Origin: Bacteroidia bacterium
Lineage (GTDB): Bacteria; Bacteroidota; Bacteroidia; Bacteroidales; JAPLDU01
DNA length: 41,384 nt
Assembly (NCBI GenBank): GCA_026391255.1
Contig: JAPLDU010000124.1
Location: forward strand, 18,259-59,642
Direction of reading: 5' to 3'
Below the pieces are notes generated by a model that did not search any database, was not told where the DNA came from, and was given only the letters and a program-made list of their open reading frames with translations. Positions 39,601 to 41,384 of this stretch are shown here, piece by piece (within the stretch, counting starts at the first letter, position 1; each line of letters begins with the position of its first letter). A program made the translations under genes and the position numbers.

Positions 39601-41384
39601 CGGCATGAAGTGGTGCATATGGCTGGCCAACCACAGCGGTACCCGTAACGATTGTTCCGCAGGCATCTGTCACGGTTACAGTATAATTTCCGGCAGCAAG
39701 ACTGTCAATAGATTGGGTTGTCTCACCATTGCTCCATAAATAGGTAAATGGCGGCATACCGTCTGTGACAGTCACTCCGGCGCTTCCCATGTAATCATCG
39801 AAACAATTCAGGTCATTGATATTAAATGTCAGTTCCATATCGGTAATCACTACTTCCATAACACAGGTGCTCGTGTTACCGTGGATATCAGTGACTGTCC
39901 AGATTACCTTGGTTACCCCGCCGGTATAAGTACCGCTTGCATCCGCCGTTCCATTGAAACTGTTAACCACTGACAGTACACCACAATTATCTGATACCAA
40001 AGCTGGTGGTACATGAACATAGTAAGATGGAGTACAGGGTGGTACAAGAATTGAAATATTCAACGGACAACTAATGATTGGTGCTTCGTTGTCGAGAACA
40101 ACCACCTGGGTTGAACAGGTACTGGTATTACCGTGAATGTCAGTGACGGTCCAGGTGATGATTGTTGTTCCCACCGGATAAATTCCACTGGCATTTCCTG
40201 TTCCTGTAAAGTTGTTGATCACTGAAGCTACTCCGCAATTATCACCTGTAACCGGAACCGGTACTGGTACATTTGCATGACAATAGCCCGGATCATTTGA
40301 TACTGTAATTAACGGTACGCAACTAATTGTAGGAGGCTCATGATCACTCACTGTCACTGTTTGCGAGCAGGTAGCTGTATTGCCGCAACCATCGGTCACC
40401 ATCCAGATCACATTAGTTGTACCATACAGGAATATAGCAGGTGCATTGTTATTGATATAATCCACACTGCAGTTATCATGAGTCTGGGGCAAACCTAAAT
40501 TAATACCTGTTGCTGAACAATTTAAATAATTAGGTTCCACGATCACAGGCGCCGGACATACAATTGTTGGGTTAGTGATATCATGCACCGTGATCGTTTG
40601 CAGGCAGGTTGAGTAGTTGCCACAGTCATCCGTTGCTTTCCAGGTGCGGGAGATCGTATAGTTGCCTGAGCATATCCCCGGGATAATTACATCGGTATGT
40701 GTTATCACAGGTGAGGCAGTGCAATTATCCGTAGCTGTTGCTGTTCCGGTATTTGCCGGGTTACTTGGATCCTGGCAATTAATTGTCACATCGCCCGGAC
40801 ATGAGATGATTGGGTTAGTCACATCATTGACAGTGATGGTCTGCACGAAGTTATCGCTTGTATTACCACAACCATCGGTAAAGTTCCAGGTGCGCACTCT
40901 TACATAAGCATTGGCACAACTGATATCCGGGGTGGTTACATCACTTACTAAATGTATGGCCGGGCTGGCAGTACAGTTATCCGTTGCTGACGGGACTAAT
41001 GCCAACGCTGACGTTATGCCTGATGTGTTACTACACTCAAGACTGGCATCCAGTGATCCGGCTGTGGTGGTGATCACAGGCGCTGTATGGTCATTAACAG
41101 TGATGGTCTGCACAAAGTTATCGCTCGTGTTTCCACAACCATCTGTAAAGTTCCAGGTACGAACTCTTACATAGGCATTGGCACAACTGATATCCGGGGT
41201 GGTTACATCACTTACTAAATGTATGGTTGGAGTTACCGTGCAGTTATCCGTTGCTGACGGGACTAATGCCAACGCTGCCGTTATGCCTGATAAGTTGCTG
41301 CATTCAAGGGTAGCATCCAATGTTCCGGCCGAAGTGGTGATCACAGGCGCTGTATGGTCATTGACAGTGATTGTCTGCACGAAG
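36620..41384 (-). CDS. Giant HYR/SprB-repeat adhesin with T9SS sorting domain (5' end outside window)
   Basis: The last 1,587 codons of a very large surface protein. The frame is open to the right edge of the window, so the true start is not seen. Counting from base 41380, residues 1-510 are HYR-type Ig-like modules (TDGCGNT, TVNDHTAPVI, CS-rich). Residues 515-1075 hold about eight SprB-type repeats (SYTVLWSNGATTQDLSGL-like, GTYSVTVTDANGC). Residues 1080-1495 have two copies of a GDYIGVFY.../GDEVAAFSPDGKLVGS domain, with two GWNIMS/GWSILG modules between them. The last ~85 residues are a type A sorting domain (YQNMPNPFSVNTSIRFYLPE ... GVYSYKF). It is a probable T9SS cargo and adhesin. The gene ends at a strong terminator. 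Confidence 0.92.
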   Translation of the reverse strand, partial: FVQTITVNDHTAPVITTSAGTLDATLECSNLSGITAALALVPSATDNCTVTPTIHLVSDVTTPDISCANAYVRVRTWNFTDGCGNTSDNFVQTITVNDHTAPVITTTAGSLDASLECSNTSGITSALALVPSATDNCTASPAIHLVSDVTTPDISCANAYVRVRTWNFTDGCGNTSDNFVQTITVNDVTNPIISCPGDVTINCQDPSNPANTGTATATDNCTASPVITHTDVIIPGICSGNYTISRTWKATDDCGNYSTCLQTITVHDITNPTIVCPAPVIVEPNYLNCSATGINLGLPQTHDNCSVDYINNNAPAIFLYGTTNVIWMVTDGCGNTATCSQTVTVSDHEPPTISCVPLITVSNDPGYCHANVPVPVPVTGDNCGVASVINNFTGTGNASGIYPVGTTIITWTVTDIHGNTSTCSTQVVVLDNEAPIISCPLNISILVPPCTPSYYVHVPPALVSDNCGVLSVVNSFNGTADASGTYTGGVTKVIWTVTDIHGNTSTCVMEVVITDMELTFNINDLNCFDDYMGSAGVTVTDGMPPFTYLWSNGETTQSIDSLAAGNYTVTVTDACGTIVTGTAVVGQPYAPLHAGTITGHNISCYGANDGYFLMTAAGGLPPYAFSIDNINFVYVDTFSMGYLPPATYWVSILDANNCVIIVPVVIHEPDPLVPSAVISNIDCNGNHNGMIDLTITGGTPSCTLPAYTVLWSNGATTQDLSGLAPGTYSVTVIDTNGCTTTATYTITQPDALSIVINSGNISCYGVNIGAINILVSGGTSPYTYHWNNGSTIQNLTGLPSGNYSVTVTDANGCHAFASATINQSSPVTIDLVSTGNLCYGQVDGTIAVSNISALVPPVTYQWSNGSTAASLTGIGAGNYCVVVTDSNGCIGSGCENVTAPASPVSMTAQISNVNCYGGNDGIIAIHAFGGTLPYYGFTWSGITTVGCNTVVIPGASTFIPCCSTINFTVDDLQAGTYYFTVTDANHCIGVDTFVVEQPAHPLHIDNAAITDVDVVAGISGAVNIFVCCGTFPYTYWWENANGDWVSSAEDLFDVPAGTYTVTVTDANGCTATGSYTVHTNALPDWNYYNTGYNHTIYVPLNAVPFLETGDYIGVFYDSLGTLACGGYTRFQGQATSIAAWGEDGIVPNTGFDPGEVFTFKFWKLNTGAEYFAKPVYNLTFPQDSTFVVDGLSGLLSLTPYTVLDSQLVDLRNGWNIMSTYLLPVHSDIGIVFNPVITNVVIVKDWLGNVLWPAYSLNLIGNMTLGQGYKVKMSSSRILAVYGYSIVPEFTHVNIPSGWSILGYLRKSPAQIQTVMNSIVNEIIIMKDQDGYVYWPQLQINSIGNMLPGRGYQIKLATPQIFFYPPNGMLGPLVKNTFDYNTRHFAVFHNTGVNMTVGIPLYAWNVQPDIGDEVAAFSPDGKLVGSTVFDGGSLSLAIWGDDDQTGGTDGMIPQSIFTLKLWHIASATEEQIVVELWQTGNDRFTEDGISIVEKLDNIIPQTPGYSVYQNMPNPFSVNTSIRFYLPEAGHVYIRTYNVVGALIELKVSEDFTAGEHVIELNMENYAPGVYSYKFDCNGFTDIKPMVKY
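40847..41380 (-). repeat. Two near-identical 267-base tandem repeats inside the adhesin gene
   Basis: Repeat 1 (41114-41380) and repeat 2 (40847-41113) each encode 89 residues (QTITVNDHTAPVITT ... CGNTSDNFV) and differ at only about ten residues. Since the frame is open at the window edge, more copies probably follow. The third unit (from 40846) is a clearly diverged HYR module. Confidence 0.92.

Overview
The window is a stretch of chromosome from a member of the Bacteroidota, probably an uncultured Bacteroidales-like lineage. The evidence is a complete gldKLMN type IX secretion (T9SS) core, PorP/SprF and PorE-like proteins, proteins ending in T9SS C-terminal sorting domains, and a BamA with paired OmpH/Skp chaperones. 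Perfect Bacteroidota -7 boxes (TAnnTTTG) lie 20-25 bases before several start codons. I see no rRNA, tRNA, CRISPR array, transposase gene or prophage.

Layout. 1-1.3 kb: a mannose-1-phosphate guanylyltransferase gene. 1.4-11.1 kb (minus strand): topA, a degenerate arginase-fold protein, porP and gldK-gldL-gldM-gldN. 11.1-15 kb (plus strand): a repeat carrying the relic of a four-helix-bundle (23S IVS-type) gene, a type 4 uracil-DNA glycosylase, a methionine gamma-lyase-like enzyme and tyrS. 15.2-18 kb: a Wzz-like chain-length protein and an O-antigen ligase/polymerase. 18.1-23.1 kb: an RRM protein, a DUF1003 membrane protein and a second T9SS-associated SprF/PorE-like pair. 23.9-28.4 kb: a Cys-rich mini-protein, a FISUMP protein, a secreted M14 carboxypeptidase with a sorting domain, and ychF. 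28.8-35.1 kb: an envelope-biogenesis run DUF6089-uppS-bamA-ompH-ompH, and nadK upstream of it. 35.6-36.1 kb: an AT-rich orphan lipoprotein. 36.6 kb to the right edge: the C-terminal 1,587 codons of a giant HYR/SprB-repeat adhesin, cut by the window end.

The genes converge on the cell envelope. BamA and the Skp-like chaperones assemble barrels such as PorP/SprF. GldL/GldM form the energised T9SS motor and GldK/GldN the periplasmic ring. The M14 peptidase and the giant adhesin are likely cargo. ManC, Wzz and the O-antigen ligase suggest A-type LPS or exopolysaccharide synthesis, to which T9SS cargo is commonly anchored.

The least explained part is the DNA between genes. It holds (i) three copies of a dispersed element, one with the N-terminal relic of a four-helix-bundle gene, (ii) several clusters of REP-like hairpins with TAC loops, including a ~100-bp near-identical pair in opposite orientation flanking the DUF1003/porE/sprF block, (iii) long imperfect inverted repeats of other families, and (iv) many different short tandem-repeat tracts, each with its own 7-31 base unit, several abutting start or stop codons. 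The arginase-fold protein beside the T9SS genes lacks nearly all metal ligands and is the most interesting protein for function discovery.
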